From the NCBI GenBank assembly GCA_030849965.1, contig JAVDKL010000003.1, positions 534,495 through 598,494 on the forward strand: 64,000 nucleotides of DNA, written 5' to 3'. Both the position numbers and the translations under genes were made by a program. The notes below the pieces were generated by a model, which had not been told where the DNA came from, searched no databases, and was given only the letters and a program-made list of their open reading frames with translations. This DNA is from Schauerella fraxinea (GTDB lineage: Bacteria > Pseudomonadota > Gammaproteobacteria > Burkholderiales > Burkholderiaceae_B). This document shows, in pieces, positions 53,669 through 62,911 of this stretch (its first letter is position 1; every line of letters begins with the position of its first letter).

Positions 53669-55174
53669 TTACTCTTCTTCGACGAACGTTTCTTCGCGCT
53701 TTTTCTTGATGCTCGGCAGCGCGACCAGGATGACCAGGAACACTGCCACGGCCAGCAGCGATGCCGACAGCGGACGCGTCACGAAGGTCGTGTAGTCGCC
53801 GCGGGACAGCAGCAGGGCGCGACGGAAGTTTTCTTCCATCATGGGACCCAGCACCAGACCCAACAGCAGCGGCGCGCCTTCGCATTTCAGCTTGGCCCAC
53901 ACATAACCGATCACACCAAACATGGCCGTCGTGTAGATGTCGAACGTGTTGTAGTTCAACGAGTACACACCGATCGTGCAGAACACCAGAATGGCCGGGA
54001 ACAGGATGCGGTAAGGCACCTTCAGCAGCTTGATCCACAAACCGATCAGCGGCAGGTTCAAGATCACCAGCATCAAGTTGCCGATCCACATCGACGCGAT
54101 CAGGCCCCAGAACAGTTCCGGGTGGCTGGTCATGACCTGCGGGCCCGGCTGGATGTTGTGGATGGTCATCGCGCCCACCATCAACGCCATCACGGCATTA
54201 CCCGGGATACCCAGCGTCAAGAGCGGAATGAACGACGTTTGCGCTGCAGCGTTGTTGGCCGACTCGGGACCTGCCAGACCGGCGGGGTGACCCTTGCCGA
54301 AGCGCTCCGGGTTCTTGGAGATCTTCTTTTCCAGCGTATACGAGGCAAACGACGACAACACCGCGCCACCGCCCGGCAGAATACCCAGGGCCGAACCCAA
54401 GGCCGTACCGCGCACGACGGCGGGCCAGGCTTCCTTGAATTCCTGCTTGTTCGGGTACAGCGAGCCAATCTTGTCGGTAATGTCGACGCGGTTTTCCTTC
54501 TGCTCGAGGTTGGTCATGATTTCGGCAAAGCCGAACACGCCCATGGCCACGATGGCGAAGTCGATACCGTCTTGCAGTTCGGGGATGCCGAAGTCGTAGC
54601 GGGCGACACCCGAGTTGACGTCGGTACCGACCATGCCCAACAGCAGACCCAGCAGAATCATCGCGATGGCCTTCGGCAACGAACCCGAAGCCAGCACCAC
54701 GGCGCCCACCAGACCCAAGCACATCAGCGAGAAGTACTCGGCCGGACCGAACTTGAAGGCGACTTCGGCCAACGGGGGCGCGAAGGCGGCCAGCAGCACG
54801 GTGGCCACGCAACCGGCGAAGAATGAACCGAGCGCTGCGATCGACAATGCGGCGCCGGCGCGACCGTTACGGGCCATCTGGTGACCGTCCAGCACGGTCA
54901 CCACCGCAGACGTTTCACCCGGTAGCGCCACAAGAATGGCTGTGGTCGACCCGCCGTACTGTGCGCCGTAGTAAATACCGGCCAGCATGATCAAACCCGC
55001 AATCGGAGGCAGAACGTACGTGATGGGCAAGAGCATCGCGATCGTCGGGACGGGGCCAATACCCGGCAAAACGCCGATCAGGGTGCCCAGAATGCAACCG
55101 AGCAGCGCGTAGAACAAGTTTTCCGGCGTAAACGCAACCGAAAACCCCAGCATTAAATTATCAAAGAGTTCCAT
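53669..55174 (-). CDS. tctA: TctA, large permease of a tripartite tricarboxylate transporter
   Basis: A 501-residue inner-membrane protein with about 12 helices. TctA signatures: ALLGCILGTLIGVLPGIGPV and the second GTALGSALGILPGGGAVLSS, plus GIYYGAQYGGSTTAIL. It forms the channel for citrate or another carboxylate, driven by ion gradient and fed by a periplasmic TctC protein. It lies 13 bp downstream of tctB. No tctC (Bug receptor) gene is next to it, unlike the usual tctCBA order. The C-terminus is charged (KKKREETFVEEE). Confidence 0.95.
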   Translation of the reverse strand: MELFDNLMLGFSVAFTPENLFYALLGCILGTLIGVLPGIGPVPTIAMLLPITYVLPPIAGLIMLAGIYYGAQYGGSTTAILVALPGETSAVVTVLDGHQMARNGRAGAALSIAALGSFFAGCVATVLLAAFAPPLAEVAFKFGPAEYFSLMCLGLVGAVVLASGSLPKAIAMILLGLLLGMVGTDVNSGVARYDFGIPELQDGIDFAIVAMGVFGFAEIMTNLEQKENRVDITDKIGSLYPNKQEFKEAWPAVVRGTALGSALGILPGGGAVLSSFASYTLEKKISKNPERFGKGHPAGLAGPESANNAAAQTSFIPLLTLGIPGNAVMALMVGAMTIHNIQPGPQVMTSHPELFWGLIASMWIGNLMLVILNLPLIGLWIKLLKVPYRILFPAILVFCTIGVYSLNYNTFDIYTTAMFGVIGYVWAKLKCEGAPLLLGLVLGPMMEENFRRALLLSRGDYTTFVTRPLSASLLAVAVFLVILVALPSIKKKREETFVEEE

Positions 55175-55187
55175 GATGCATCTATCC

Positions 55188-55652
55188 TCAGTTCATACCC
55201 ATGAAGCTAGGCCACAGCGGGAAAATCAGTCCCAGACCTTTGATGAAGGCCAGATACGAGAAGATCACCAGGAAAATGGCATTGCCGACGGCGATTTTCC
55301 AGCTGAACTCGTGACTTGCCAGACTGCTGACAATGACGAGAATCGCAACGGAAAGATATACGCCCAAGGGACGGAGGATGAAGCCATAAAGCAAGACCGA
55401 GCCCACCACGAGGCCGGCGATACGCCAGTCGAACTTATCGACTTTCGTTTCGATTGCGTTTTTGGAGAAGGAGCTCAACAGCACGATGACGCCGAGAAGT
55501 GCCAGTACCAGTCCCAACCAAAAAGGGAAATAGCCTGGGCCCATGCGTGCCGCAGTCCCCATCTGGTAGCTCGTCGCTTTCCAGGCGAACCCTAGGCCGA
55601 GGGCGACGAACATCACCCCCGACCAGAAGTCCTGTCTATTCTTTAATTGCAT
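55188..55652 (-). CDS. tctB: TctB, small subunit of a tripartite tricarboxylate transporter
   Basis: A 154-residue membrane protein with four helices and the usual TctB opening, DFWSGVMFVALGLGFAWKATSY, then GTAARMGPGYFPFWLGLVLA. It partners TctA. It is the first gene of the tctBA unit. The 329-bp region upstream, shared with the divergent coiled-coil/zapA genes, holds a CCCTAGATTTAGGG dyad. Function of TctB is accessory; it is needed for transport in systems studied. Confidence 0.93.
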   Translation of the reverse strand: MQLKNRQDFWSGVMFVALGLGFAWKATSYQMGTAARMGPGYFPFWLGLVLALLGVIVLLSSFSKNAIETKVDKFDWRIAGLVVGSVLLYGFILRPLGVYLSVAILVIVSSLASHEFSWKIAVGNAIFLVIFSYLAFIKGLGLIFPLWPSFMGMN

Positions 55653-55811
55653 GTTGGTTGGCTCCTATGTACAGCATGTAGGTTTTAAATTCAGACACTT
55701 GAGTGCCATTAGGTCTTATCTGTCGAAAGCGGGGTATCTCAGACAGGCTGCATGGTAATGGTTGGCTTGCGGGATGCCTACCCTGTAAGTTCCTTGAAAG
55801 CCTGGGGTTTT

Positions 55812-55825
55812 CCCTAGATTTAGGG
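55812..55825. promoter_or_regulatory. CCCTA-GATT-TAGGG dyad upstream of tctBA
   Basis: A perfect 5-bp inverted repeat in the 329-bp gap between tctB and the divergent coiled-coil gene, 160 bp upstream of the tctB start. The half-site CCCTAG recurs in the element at 29294-29310. The rest of the gap (55653-55981) shows no gene; it is moderately AT-rich and should hold the promoters of both units. Confidence 0.4.
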
Positions 55826-55981
55826 TAACCATCAATCCAGGGTGTAACTTTTCAGGCAAACAGGGCTGTTAATGAAAGGCGAATGAAAGTAAAGAGACAG
55901 GACGTTGACAGCGCGTCGATAGTGCATTGAATGCTACTCGACAGCGTGCCGCAACCCGCCATATGGTTTACGATAGCGCCC

Positions 55982-56404
55982 ATGTTGCAAGACCTAGATC
56001 AACTCACCACGCGTATCGGACAGCTCGTCCAGCGCACCCGGCAGATGCATGCCGAACGTGACGCGCTGCGTGCGCGTCTGGACGAAGCCGAGCGTGCCGC
56101 CCGCACATTGCGCGAGCAATGCGCCGAGCGCGACGCTGCGCTGCTGGCGCTTCAAGCGCAACTCAAGGACCAGGACGGCGAGGTCGCCACGCGCCTGGCC
56201 GAGTCGCAACGGGCCGAGGTAGCGCTGCGCGAGCAGCTCGAATTTCAATACACCGCTCACCAATCGCTGGAATCGCGCCTTTTGGCGCGCGATGCCGACG
56301 TCGAGCAACTGCGGCAAGCCGCCGGCTCTGCCCAGACGCGCATCGATGCCGTCCTGGCGCGTCTGCCCGGTGCGGCACCTGTCGCCGAAGGGGAGCACAT
56401 CTGA
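55982..56404 (+). CDS. coiled-coil protein upstream of zapA (ZapB-like)
   Basis: A 140-residue, almost entirely helical protein: MLQDLDQLTTRIGQLVQRTRQM, then RDALRARLDEAERAARTLREQCAERDAALLALQAQL written here in parts as RDALRARLDEAERAARTLRE and further heptads to about residue 125. It is rich in Arg, Glu, Ala and Leu and has no enzyme motif. A short coiled-coil gene directly before zapA is common in beta- and gamma-proteobacteria, and a ZapB-like role at the Z-ring is inferred. Its stop overlaps the zapA start by 1 bp (TGATG). Met at 55982 gives the clean coiled-coil start. Confidence 0.8.
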   Translation: MLQDLDQLTTRIGQLVQRTRQMHAERDALRARLDEAERAARTLREQCAERDAALLALQAQLKDQDGEVATRLAESQRAEVALREQLEFQYTAHQSLESRLLARDADVEQLRQAAGSAQTRIDAVLARLPGAAPVAEGEHI

Positions 56405-56715
56405 TGGAACGCGTCGACGTCACGATCCTGGGCCGCGAGTACTCGCTCGCCTGCTCGGTCGAGGAAAAGCCCACGCTGCTCGCCGCGGTGCGCCACATCG
56501 ATCAATTGATGTTGCGTATCGCTGGCACGGGCAAAGTCTCCAGCAATGAACGCATCGCCGTCATGGCCGCTATACAAGTGGCCGGCGAACTGTTATCGAT
56601 GAAAGCGCCGGACGGTCCCTTGGGCGGTTTGGCGGTCGGCGACTTCAAGCGTAGAATTGCCGACATGAATTCATTATTGGACGACGCGCTTACCGATAGG
56701 CCGCGCGCCTCCTGA
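56404..56715 (+). CDS. zapA: ZapA cell-division protein
   Basis: A 103-residue ZapA protein: MERVDVTILGREYSLACSV (beta-strands), then LLAAVRHIDQLMLRIAGTGKV and NERIAVMAAIQVAGELL, leading to a C-terminal helix. It crosslinks FtsZ filaments at midcell. It overlaps the coiled-coil gene by 1 bp and is followed 68 bp later by 6S RNA, the same order as in E. coli. Confidence 0.94.
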   Translation: MERVDVTILGREYSLACSVEEKPTLLAAVRHIDQLMLRIAGTGKVSSNERIAVMAAIQVAGELLSMKAPDGPLGGLAVGDFKRRIADMNSLLDDALTDRPRAS

Positions 56716-56782
56716 AATGAGCGTCAAGGCGCGGTGGCATATCCTGCCCCTGTCTTGAAGCCGCGTTGATTCAACACAGTTT

Positions 56783-56960
56783 GTCCCTGCCGTGTTCGTG
56801 ACCTGGCCATACATTCTCTAACCAATGCTTAATTGGCATCAGGTTGTGCGATTTGCGTAGCTGGCGCGTCCGTCTCTCGTAGATGGACCCAAGGTTTCGC
56901 TTAGCACGACCGACTTGAACTTCGGTTTGAGATGCCGGCCTAGACGGCACAGGCGGGGCT
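56783..56960 (+). ncRNA. ssrS: 6S RNA
   Basis: About 178 nt downstream of zapA fold as 6S RNA. The ends pair (CCCTGCC with GGCGGGG). The 5' side of the central bubble has a small hairpin CCAAT-GCTTA-ATTGG, the apical stem is GTCCGTCT...AGATGGAC, and the 3' side has CTTGAAC-TTCG-GTTTGAG, all in the positions seen in the E. coli RNA. It mimics an open promoter and binds sigma70 RNA polymerase in stationary phase. Ends are approximate. The usual ygfA partner is not downstream; a SIMPL gene is. Confidence 0.92.
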
Positions 56961-56970
56961 TTTACAAGAC

Positions 56971-57001
56971 GGACCTGCGATTGCGCAGGTCCTTTTTTTT
57001 T
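56971..57001 (+). terminator. intrinsic terminator downstream of 6S RNA
   Basis: GGACCTGCG (56971-56979) and CGCAGGTCC (56984-56992) form a perfect 9-bp stem with loop ATTG, followed by nine T. It ends the 6S transcript, 25 bp before the SIMPL gene start. Confidence 0.92.
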
Positions 57002-57025
57002 GCCCACCGCTATAGGATCTTGTAC

Positions 57026-57793
57026 ATGTTCCCGATTCCGGTTATTCGTTCGACTCGCATCGTCGCCGCCCTGTGCGCGGCGAGCATCATGGTGTTGGCC
57101 CAGCCGGCTGCCGCCCAGTCGGCGCCACCACCCCCCGCACCGGCCCCAGCGGCTGCCGAACGTTCGGCCAGCCCGCGCGCGCCCGAAATGACGCTGGCCG
57201 CCAATGCCGCAAGCGAAGTCGACGAAGATACCGTCACGATTTCGCTGGCGGCCGAAGTGGAAGCCCCGGATCAGATCGCCGCCGGCAAGAAACTCACCGC
57301 CGCGCTCGATTCGGTGATGAAGCAAGCCAAGGGTGTGAAGGGCGTGGACGCCCGCAGTGGCGGCTACAACGTGTGGGCCATGTCCAATAACAAGGGCAAG
57401 ACCACGAGCTGGCGCGGTCAGGGCGAAGTCGTGCTCGAGTCGAAGGATTTTGCGGCCGCGTCCGAGTTGGCCGCCAAGCTTGGCGACCGGGTCACGATCT
57501 CGAATATTCGGTTCTCGTTGTCGCGCGACAAGCGCGAAGCCGAGGAGCGCAAGCTGCTCACGCAGGCGGCCAGCGCCTTTCGCGAGCGCGCGCTCGCGGC
57601 CACTGCGGCCTTCGGTTTCTCAGGCTATCGCATCGCCAAGCTTGAAGTGGGCGGCAGCGGCGGCGAGACACCGCAACCGCGCATGATGGCCATGGCTGCG
57701 CGCGGCAAGGAAGCGTCCGACGCGAGCGTGCCGCTCGAGTCGGGCAAGCAAACCGTCACCGTCGTCGTTAATGGGACGGTCGTTTTGCAGTAA
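57026..57793 (+). CDS. SIMPL-domain (DUF541) periplasmic protein
   Basis: A 255-residue exported protein. A signal peptide (about 1-30, ending AAAQS) and a Pro/Ala linker precede the SIMPL domain (about 50-250): [57 protein letters not shown] and [21 protein letters not shown]. The family (E. coli YggE, mouse SIMPL) is linked to oxidative-stress tolerance, with no known chemistry. The ATG at 57026 was chosen over upstream codons inside the 6S region. Its 3' end overlaps lgt by 26 bp. Confidence 0.88.
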   Translation: MFPIPVIRSTRIVAALCAASIMVLAQPAAAQSAPPPPAPAPAAAERSASPRAPEMTLAANAASEVDEDTVTISLAAEVEAPDQIAAGKKLTAALDSVMKQAKGVKGVDARSGGYNVWAMSNNKGKTTSWRGQGEVVLESKDFAAASELAAKLGDRVTISNIRFSLSRDKREAEERKLLTQAASAFRERALAATAAFGFSGYRIAKLEVGGSGGETPQPRMMAMAARGKEASDASVPLESGKQTVTVVVNGTVVLQ

Positions 57794-58556
57794 TGATGTA
57801 GAGCGCGACGCCGGCGGCGATCATGGGCAGCGACAGCCACTGTCCCATGCTCATCCCGCCGGCCAGCAGGCCCAGGAAGTTATCCGGCTCGCGTGTGAAT
57901 TCCGCGAGAAAGCGGAACGTGCCGTAGCCGATCAGGAACACGGCGCTCACCTGTCCCGTTGGACGCGGATGGCGTGAAAACAACCACAGCACGATGAACA
58001 GCAGAATGCCTTCCATGCCCATCTGGTAGAGCTGCGAAGGGTGGCGGGCGACGCCGTCGCCCGATCCCGGGAAAACCATGGCCCACGGCACATCGGTGGG
58101 GCGACCCCACAACTCGCCGTTGATGAAGTTGCCCAGGCGACCAGCGGCCAGGCCCAGCGGGATCAACGGTGCAATAAAGTCGCTCACCGTAAAAAACGAG
58201 ACGCCGCGTTTGCGCGCGAAGAGCCAGAACACCAGCAGCACGCCAAGCAGCCCGCCGTGAAAGGCCATGCCGCCTTCCCACAGATAAAAGATCTCGAGTG
58301 GGTGTGCCAGGTAGTAGCTCGGCTTGTAGAACAGCACATAGCCCAGACGCCCACCGGCCACCACACCCATCACGCTATAGAAGATCAGGTCTTCCAGATC
58401 CTTGTTCGAAAAACCGTTGCCGCGTCCATTGGCGATGCGCACTCGGCCCAGGACATACACCAGGGCAAACGCGACGAGATACATCAGGCCATACCAATGA
58501 ACGGCCAGCGGACCGATTTTGATGGCGATAGGGTCGAACTCGGGATAGCGCAGCAT
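57768..58556 (-). CDS. lgt: prolipoprotein diacylglyceryl transferase
   Basis: A 262-residue inner-membrane enzyme with seven helices. Signatures: [40 protein letters not shown] (catalytic His region), [20 protein letters not shown] (phosphatidylglycerol-binding Arg) and a C-terminal EFTREPDNF. It transfers diacylglycerol to lipobox cysteines, for example in Pal encoded here. Its 5' end faces ilvD (127 bp between starts). Its 3' end overlaps the SIMPL gene. Confidence 0.96.
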   Translation of the reverse strand: MLRYPEFDPIAIKIGPLAVHWYGLMYLVAFALVYVLGRVRIANGRGNGFSNKDLEDLIFYSVMGVVAGGRLGYVLFYKPSYYLAHPLEIFYLWEGGMAFHGGLLGVLLVFWLFARKRGVSFFTVSDFIAPLIPLGLAAGRLGNFINGELWGRPTDVPWAMVFPGSGDGVARHPSQLYQMGMEGILLFIVLWLFSRHPRPTGQVSAVFLIGYGTFRFLAEFTREPDNFLGLLAGGMSMGQWLSLPMIAAGVALYIITAKRPSH

Positions 58557-58683
58557 GTTTGAAACGGACCATAAAGAGATGACGGATAATAACCGGCGTT
58601 CAGGCTCCGACGCCCGCCGGGGTCCGCGTTCATTTTGCCGACATGCTCGATGCCGGCAATACAAGAACATCAGGAGACAAGCC

Positions 58684-60369
58684 ATGCCTTACAACGAACG
58701 TTCGCGCCATATCACTCAAGGCGATGCGCGCGCGCCCAACCGCGCCATGTACTACGCGCTCGGCTATCAAGAGAAGGATTTCGACGCCCCGATGATCGGC
58801 GTGGCCAATGGCCATTCGACGATCACGCCGTGCAATAGCGGCTTGCAACGGCTGGCCGATGCTGCCATTGCGTCGATTCGCGAGGCCGGCGCCAATCCGC
58901 AAGTGTTCGGCACGCCCACCATCTCCGACGGGATGTCGATGGGTACCGAAGGCATGAAGTACTCGCTGGTGTCGCGCGAAGTCATCGCCGACTGTATCGA
59001 GACAGCTGCGCAAGGCCAGTGGATGGATGGCGTGGTCGTCATCGGCGGATGCGACAAGAACATGCCGGGTGGCATGATGGCATTGGCTCGTACGAACGTG
59101 CCCGGCATCTATGTGTATGGCGGCACCATCAAGCCCGGGCACTACAAAGGCCGCGATCTGACCATCGTGTCGGTGTTCGAGGCCGTTGGCGAGCACACGA
59201 TGGGCCGTATGAGCGCGGAAGATTTCAAGGAAATCGAAAAGCGCGCGGTCCCGGGATCGGGATCCTGTGGCGGCATGTATACGGCCAACACCATGAGCTC
59301 GGCATTCGAAGCCATGGGGATGGCACTGCCGTACTCCAGCACGATGGCCAACGAGGACGACGAGAAGACGGCGTCCGCGGCCGAATCGGCACGGGTGCTG
59401 GTCGAGGCGGTCAAACGCAATCTGCGCCCGCGCGACATCATCACGCGCAAATCCATCGAAAATGCGGTTGCCGTGTTGATGGCCACCGGGGGCTCCACCA
59501 ATGCCGTGCTGCATTTCCTGGCGATCGCGCATGCGGCCGAGGTGCCATGGACGATCGACGATTTCGAGCGCATGCGCCGCAAAGTGCCGGTGTTGTGCAA
59601 CCTCAAGCCTTCCGGCGCGTACGTCGCGACCGACCTGCATCGTGCGGGCGGGATTCCGCAGGTCATGAAGCTCTTGTTGAATGCCGGGTTGTTGCATGGC
59701 GATTGCATCACGATCACCGGGCAGACGATTGCCGAAACGCTGGCCGATGTGCCGGATGTGCCGTCGCCCGATCAGGATGTGATTCGCACCATCGAGCATG
59801 CGCTCTACAAAGAAGGGCACTTGGCCATTCTGAAAGGCAATCTGTCGCCCGAGGGCTGCGTGGCCAAGATCACCGGGCTCAAGAATCCGGTCATCACCGG
59901 GCCGGCACGCGTGTTCGATTCTGAAGACGATGCGATGGCTGCCATCATGGATCAGCGGATCGTCGATGGCGACGTGTTGATCATCCGCTACGAAGGTCCC
60001 AAAGGCGGACCGGGGATGCGCGAGATGCTGGCGCCGACGTCGGCCCTGATCGGGCAAGGCCTGGGCGAAACCGTCGGGCTCGTCACCGACGGGCGCTTTT
60101 CGGGCGGTACCTGGGGCATGGTCGTGGGACACGTCTCACCCGAGGCACAGGTCGGCGGCCCGATCGCGCTGATCGAAGAGGGCGATTCGGTCACCATCGA
60201 CGCCCATGCGCTGTTGCTGCAACTCAATGTGCCGGATGACGTCATCGCTACCCGCCGGGCCGCCTGGCGTGCCCCGGCGCCCCGTTACACCCGCGGTGTG
60301 CTTGCCAAGTTCGGCAAGCTCGCCAGTACCGCCAGCCGTGGAGCCGTTACCGATGCGTTTGACGAGTAA
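58684..60369 (+). CDS. ilvD: dihydroxy-acid dehydratase
   Basis: A 561-residue Fe-S dehydratase of branched-chain amino-acid synthesis (2,3-dihydroxy-isovalerate to 2-oxoisovalerate). Cluster cysteines are in [16 protein letters not shown] and [28 protein letters not shown] is near the C-terminus. AGGAGA 6 nt before the ATG is a strong ribosome-binding site. The downstream cytochrome gene starts inside its last 17 bp. Confidence 0.96.
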   Translation: MPYNERSRHITQGDARAPNRAMYYALGYQEKDFDAPMIGVANGHSTITPCNSGLQRLADAAIASIREAGANPQVFGTPTISDGMSMGTEGMKYSLVSREVIADCIETAAQGQWMDGVVVIGGCDKNMPGGMMALARTNVPGIYVYGGTIKPGHYKGRDLTIVSVFEAVGEHTMGRMSAEDFKEIEKRAVPGSGSCGGMYTANTMSSAFEAMGMALPYSSTMANEDDEKTASAAESARVLVEAVKRNLRPRDIITRKSIENAVAVLMATGGSTNAVLHFLAIAHAAEVPWTIDDFERMRRKVPVLCNLKPSGAYVATDLHRAGGIPQVMKLLLNAGLLHGDCITITGQTIAETLADVPDVPSPDQDVIRTIEHALYKEGHLAILKGNLSPEGCVAKITGLKNPVITGPARVFDSEDDAMAAIMDQRIVDGDVLIIRYEGPKGGPGMREMLAPTSALIGQGLGETVGLVTDGRFSGGTWGMVVGHVSPEAQVGGPIALIEEGDSVTIDAHALLLQLNVPDDVIATRRAAWRAPAPRYTRGVLAKFGKLASTASRGAVTDAFDE

Positions 60370-60682
60370 AGCAGGCGTGGCCGTCGTGGCCATCTTGCTG
60401 GCGGCACCCGCCGCCGCCCAAACTACCGGGGAGGCCTTGGCCAAATCCCGCAACTGCATGGCCTGTCATCAAATCGATGTCAAACGGGTCGGCCCGCCGT
60501 TGGCCAGCATTGCCAAACGCTATGCGGGTCCGCCCGAGGCGGTCGACTATCTTGCGCAGTCCATCCGTAAAGGTGGGGGCGGCCGCTGGGGCGCCGTGCC
60601 CATGCCCGCACAGACGCAGGTCACCCCTGACGAAGCGAAACAGTTGGCCGAGTGGATTTTGTCGTTGAAGAGCGCACAATAG
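60353..60682 (+). CDS. small c-type cytochrome
   Basis: A 109-residue periplasmic protein. A signal peptide (about 1-22, ending AAAQT) is followed by one haem site CMACH and a distal Met in [23 protein letters not shown], the class I small cytochrome c layout (c551/c552 type). It carries electrons in the periplasm. It overlaps ilvD by 17 bp, an unusual pairing that suggests translational coupling but no shared function. Confidence 0.92.
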   Translation: MRLTSKAGVAVVAILLAAPAAAQTTGEALAKSRNCMACHQIDVKRVGPPLASIAKRYAGPPEAVDYLAQSIRKGGGGRWGAVPMPAQTQVTPDEAKQLAEWILSLKSAQ

Positions 60683-60775
60683 GCCGCATATAGGAGATCG
60701 GCCAACACCGTTTGCCGGTGCCTCGCGGTGCCCATCGGTGCGTTTGCCCATCACCCGAAGCCTCAAGGAGCAGCA

Positions 60776-61345
60776 ATGAGCGAGTTATCAACCCCAGTCG
60801 CGCCAGGCGGCGCGCAAGTCGCGGTTTTGGGCGGCGGATGCTTTTGGTGCGTCGAAGCGGTGTTCCAGGGCCTGCGCGGCGTTGCGTCGGTGCAGTCGGG
60901 ATATGCCGGCGGGCATGTCGACAACCCCTCGTATGAGCAGGTTTGCGACGGCAACACCGGGCACATCGAGGTCGCCAAGATCACGTTCGATCCGGCAGTG
61001 CTTTCGTTTGAAGATCTGCTGCGGGTGTTTTTTGCCACCCACGATCCCACCACGCCGGGCCGCCAAGGCAACGACGTCGGGCCGCAGTACGAGTCGGCGA
61101 TCTTTGCGCAAAGCGCCGAGCAGTCGGCCGCTGCTGCAAAAATCATTGCCGAAGTCGATGCCGCCGGGATCTACGATGCCCCGATCGTCACGCAGGTGCT
61201 GCCCGATGCGCATTTCTGGCCCGCCGAGGATTACCACCGCGATTATTTCGCGCGGCATCCCGGTCAGGGCTATTGTCAATTCGTGATCGCGCCCAAGGTA
61301 TCGAAGTTCCGACAGCAGTTTCGGGATCGATTGTCGCAAGGCTGA
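60776..61345 (+). CDS. msrA: peptide methionine sulfoxide reductase MsrA
   Basis: A 189-residue enzyme. The catalytic Cys is in GGGCFWCVEAVFQ; GYAGGHVDNPSYEQVCDGNTGHIEV and PAEDYHRDYF are standard. It reduces methionine-S-sulfoxide. The ATG at 60776 has AAGGAG 6 nt upstream. An N-terminal stretch (SELSTPVAPGGAQ) precedes the domain but is not a signal peptide, so the protein is cytoplasmic. It is probably monocistronic. Confidence 0.95.
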   Translation: MSELSTPVAPGGAQVAVLGGGCFWCVEAVFQGLRGVASVQSGYAGGHVDNPSYEQVCDGNTGHIEVAKITFDPAVLSFEDLLRVFFATHDPTTPGRQGNDVGPQYESAIFAQSAEQSAAAAKIIAEVDAAGIYDAPIVTQVLPDAHFWPAEDYHRDYFARHPGQGYCQFVIAPKVSKFRQQFRDRLSQG

Positions 61346-61516
61346 CGGCGGTGGAGATCTGCTGCTTGGCGCCGATCTTGGTGCCGATGTCGTGGGAGGT
61401 CGACCTTTGATAGTCCCCCGGCACGGCTGCTTGCGCAACCTTGATGGGTGTCGCTGGTTCGATCGGGTAAAACGCCCGAAGGTAAATACGGCCGTCACGG
61501 TAAACAGCCCCCAAGC
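61346..61516 (-). other. possible protein-like remnant on the minus strand
   Basis: Between msrA and the downstream terminator no standard gene is present, but the minus strand reads as a smooth peptide, including YRDGRIYLRAFYPIEPATPI and GDYQRSTSHDIGTKIGAKQQ. It has no good start (the frame opens with a TTG) and runs into the antisense of msrA. It may be a gene fragment. I do not recognise its family. Confidence 0.2.
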
Positions 61517-61564
61517 AAATGCCGCGCAGTGCTTCTATATAGAGAAACGCTGCGCGGCATTTTT
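61517..61564. terminator. terminator between msrA and hppD
   Basis: AAATGCCGCGCAG (61517-61529) pairs with CTGCGCGGCATTT (61550-61562), followed by T on the plus strand. The loop is 20 nt. It serves msrA-side transcripts and, on the minus strand, hppD. Confidence 0.85.
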
Positions 61565-61621
61565 AATGGCGGCCTGGCTGCGCGGATTCTTTGACGTCGC
61601 AATGTGCCGCCATAACCAGCC

Positions 61622-62734
61622 TCAATCGACCGTTTTCACCACGCCACGGCGCATTTGATCGAGCTCGATCGATTCGAAGAGGGCTTTGAAGTTGCCTTCG
61701 CCAAAGCCATCGTTGCCTTTACGCTGAATGATCTCGAAAAAGATCGGTCCGATCTGGTTCTCGGTAAAGATCTGCAGCAGTAGGCCGCCTTCGGCCGCAC
61801 CGTCGAGCAAAATCCGATTCTTCTGCAAAATATCCACGTTTTCGCCATGGTTCGGCAAGCGGCGGTCGAGCAACTCGTAATACGTTTCGGGCGTATCCAG
61901 GAAACGGGTGCCATTCGCGCGCAGTGCTTCCACGGTTGCAGCGATGTCATTACTGGCCAAAGCAATGTGCTGGATGCCCTCGCCGCGATACATATCCAGA
62001 TATTCCTGGATCTGGCCCTTTTCTTCAGTGCCTTCTTCATTGATCGGAATGCGGATATTGCCGCACGGCGACGTCATCGCCTTCGACTTCACACCCGTGA
62101 CCTTGCCTTCGATATCGAAGTAGCGCACTTCGCGAAAATTGAACAGGCGCTCATAGAACTCCGCCCATTCGGCCATACGGCCTTTATGAACGTTGTGGGT
62201 AAGGTGGTCGACCAGCGTCAGGCCAGCGCCGAAGTGGTGAATGTCGTCTGCGGCATGATCCACATCCAGCGGCACAAAGTCGACGTCATAGATACTGATG
62301 TCGCCGATACCACCATGGCCATCCTTGCCTTCCCAGCGATCCACCAGGTAAATCAGCGAGTCGCCGATGCCTTTGATGGCCGGGATATTCAGTTCCATCG
62401 GGCCGCTACGGCTGTCGAAGCCCCATGCACCCAGTTCAAGCGCGCGTTTATAAGCGAAGCCGGCATCCTGAACGCGCAGGCCGATCGCACAGATCGATGG
62501 GCCATGCAACTTGGCGAAACGCTGCGCGAACGAGTCGGGCTCAGCGTTGACCAGAAAATTGACGCCACCCTGGCGAAACAGCGTTACGTCCTTATGGCGG
62601 TGGCGCGCGATGGCCTTGAAGCCCATCGTCTCGAAGACTTTGCGCAACGCGGCGGGATCGGGGGCGGTGTATTCAATGAATTCGAAACCCGCGGTACCCA
62701 TCGGATTGTCCCAAGGCTGCTGAACGTTGCTCAT
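61622..62734 (-). CDS. hppD: 4-hydroxyphenylpyruvate dioxygenase
   Basis: A 370-residue Fe(II) dioxygenase of tyrosine degradation (4-hydroxyphenylpyruvate to homogentisate). Iron ligands are His in LTLVDHLTHNV, His in GIQHIALAS and Glu in PIFFEIIQRKGNDGFGEGNF, the C-terminal gate. The protein starts MSNVQQPWDNPMGTAGFEFIEY, as in proteobacterial forms. It is divergent from an Lrp-family gene that is its probable regulator. A terminator lies downstream. Confidence 0.96.
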   Translation of the reverse strand: MSNVQQPWDNPMGTAGFEFIEYTAPDPAALRKVFETMGFKAIARHRHKDVTLFRQGGVNFLVNAEPDSFAQRFAKLHGPSICAIGLRVQDAGFAYKRALELGAWGFDSRSGPMELNIPAIKGIGDSLIYLVDRWEGKDGHGGIGDISIYDVDFVPLDVDHAADDIHHFGAGLTLVDHLTHNVHKGRMAEWAEFYERLFNFREVRYFDIEGKVTGVKSKAMTSPCGNIRIPINEEGTEEKGQIQEYLDMYRGEGIQHIALASNDIAATVEALRANGTRFLDTPETYYELLDRRLPNHGENVDILQKNRILLDGAAEGGLLLQIFTENQIGPIFFEIIQRKGNDGFGEGNFKALFESIELDQMRRGVVKTVD

Positions 62735-62867
62735 GAATAAGTCTCCTCTCTATATAGGTGATGCTTTATTAGTAGCGCCCTGCGACTGTGGCTCACAAGG
62801 CATGCGAAAACGATTCTATAGAAGTGCGTCCAGCAGGCGATTGCGAAAATAGCGTTGCAGCGACGTC

Positions 62868-62877
62868 ATTGCGCAAT
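62868..62877. promoter_or_regulatory. ATTGCGCAAT palindrome in the hppD-lrp gap
   Basis: A perfect 10-bp palindrome, 35 bp upstream of the Lrp-type start and 134 bp upstream of hppD. It lies in an AT-richer stretch and could be part of an Lrp/AsnC binding site. Confidence 0.35.
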
Positions 62878-62911
62878 AAAATTGCCCGAAATAAACATTT
62901 GGAGGCACGAT

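Noticed and set aside
58630..60132. 500-codon open frame antisense to ilvD
   Set aside because: IlvD motifs are complete on the plus strand; the antisense frame has no motif.
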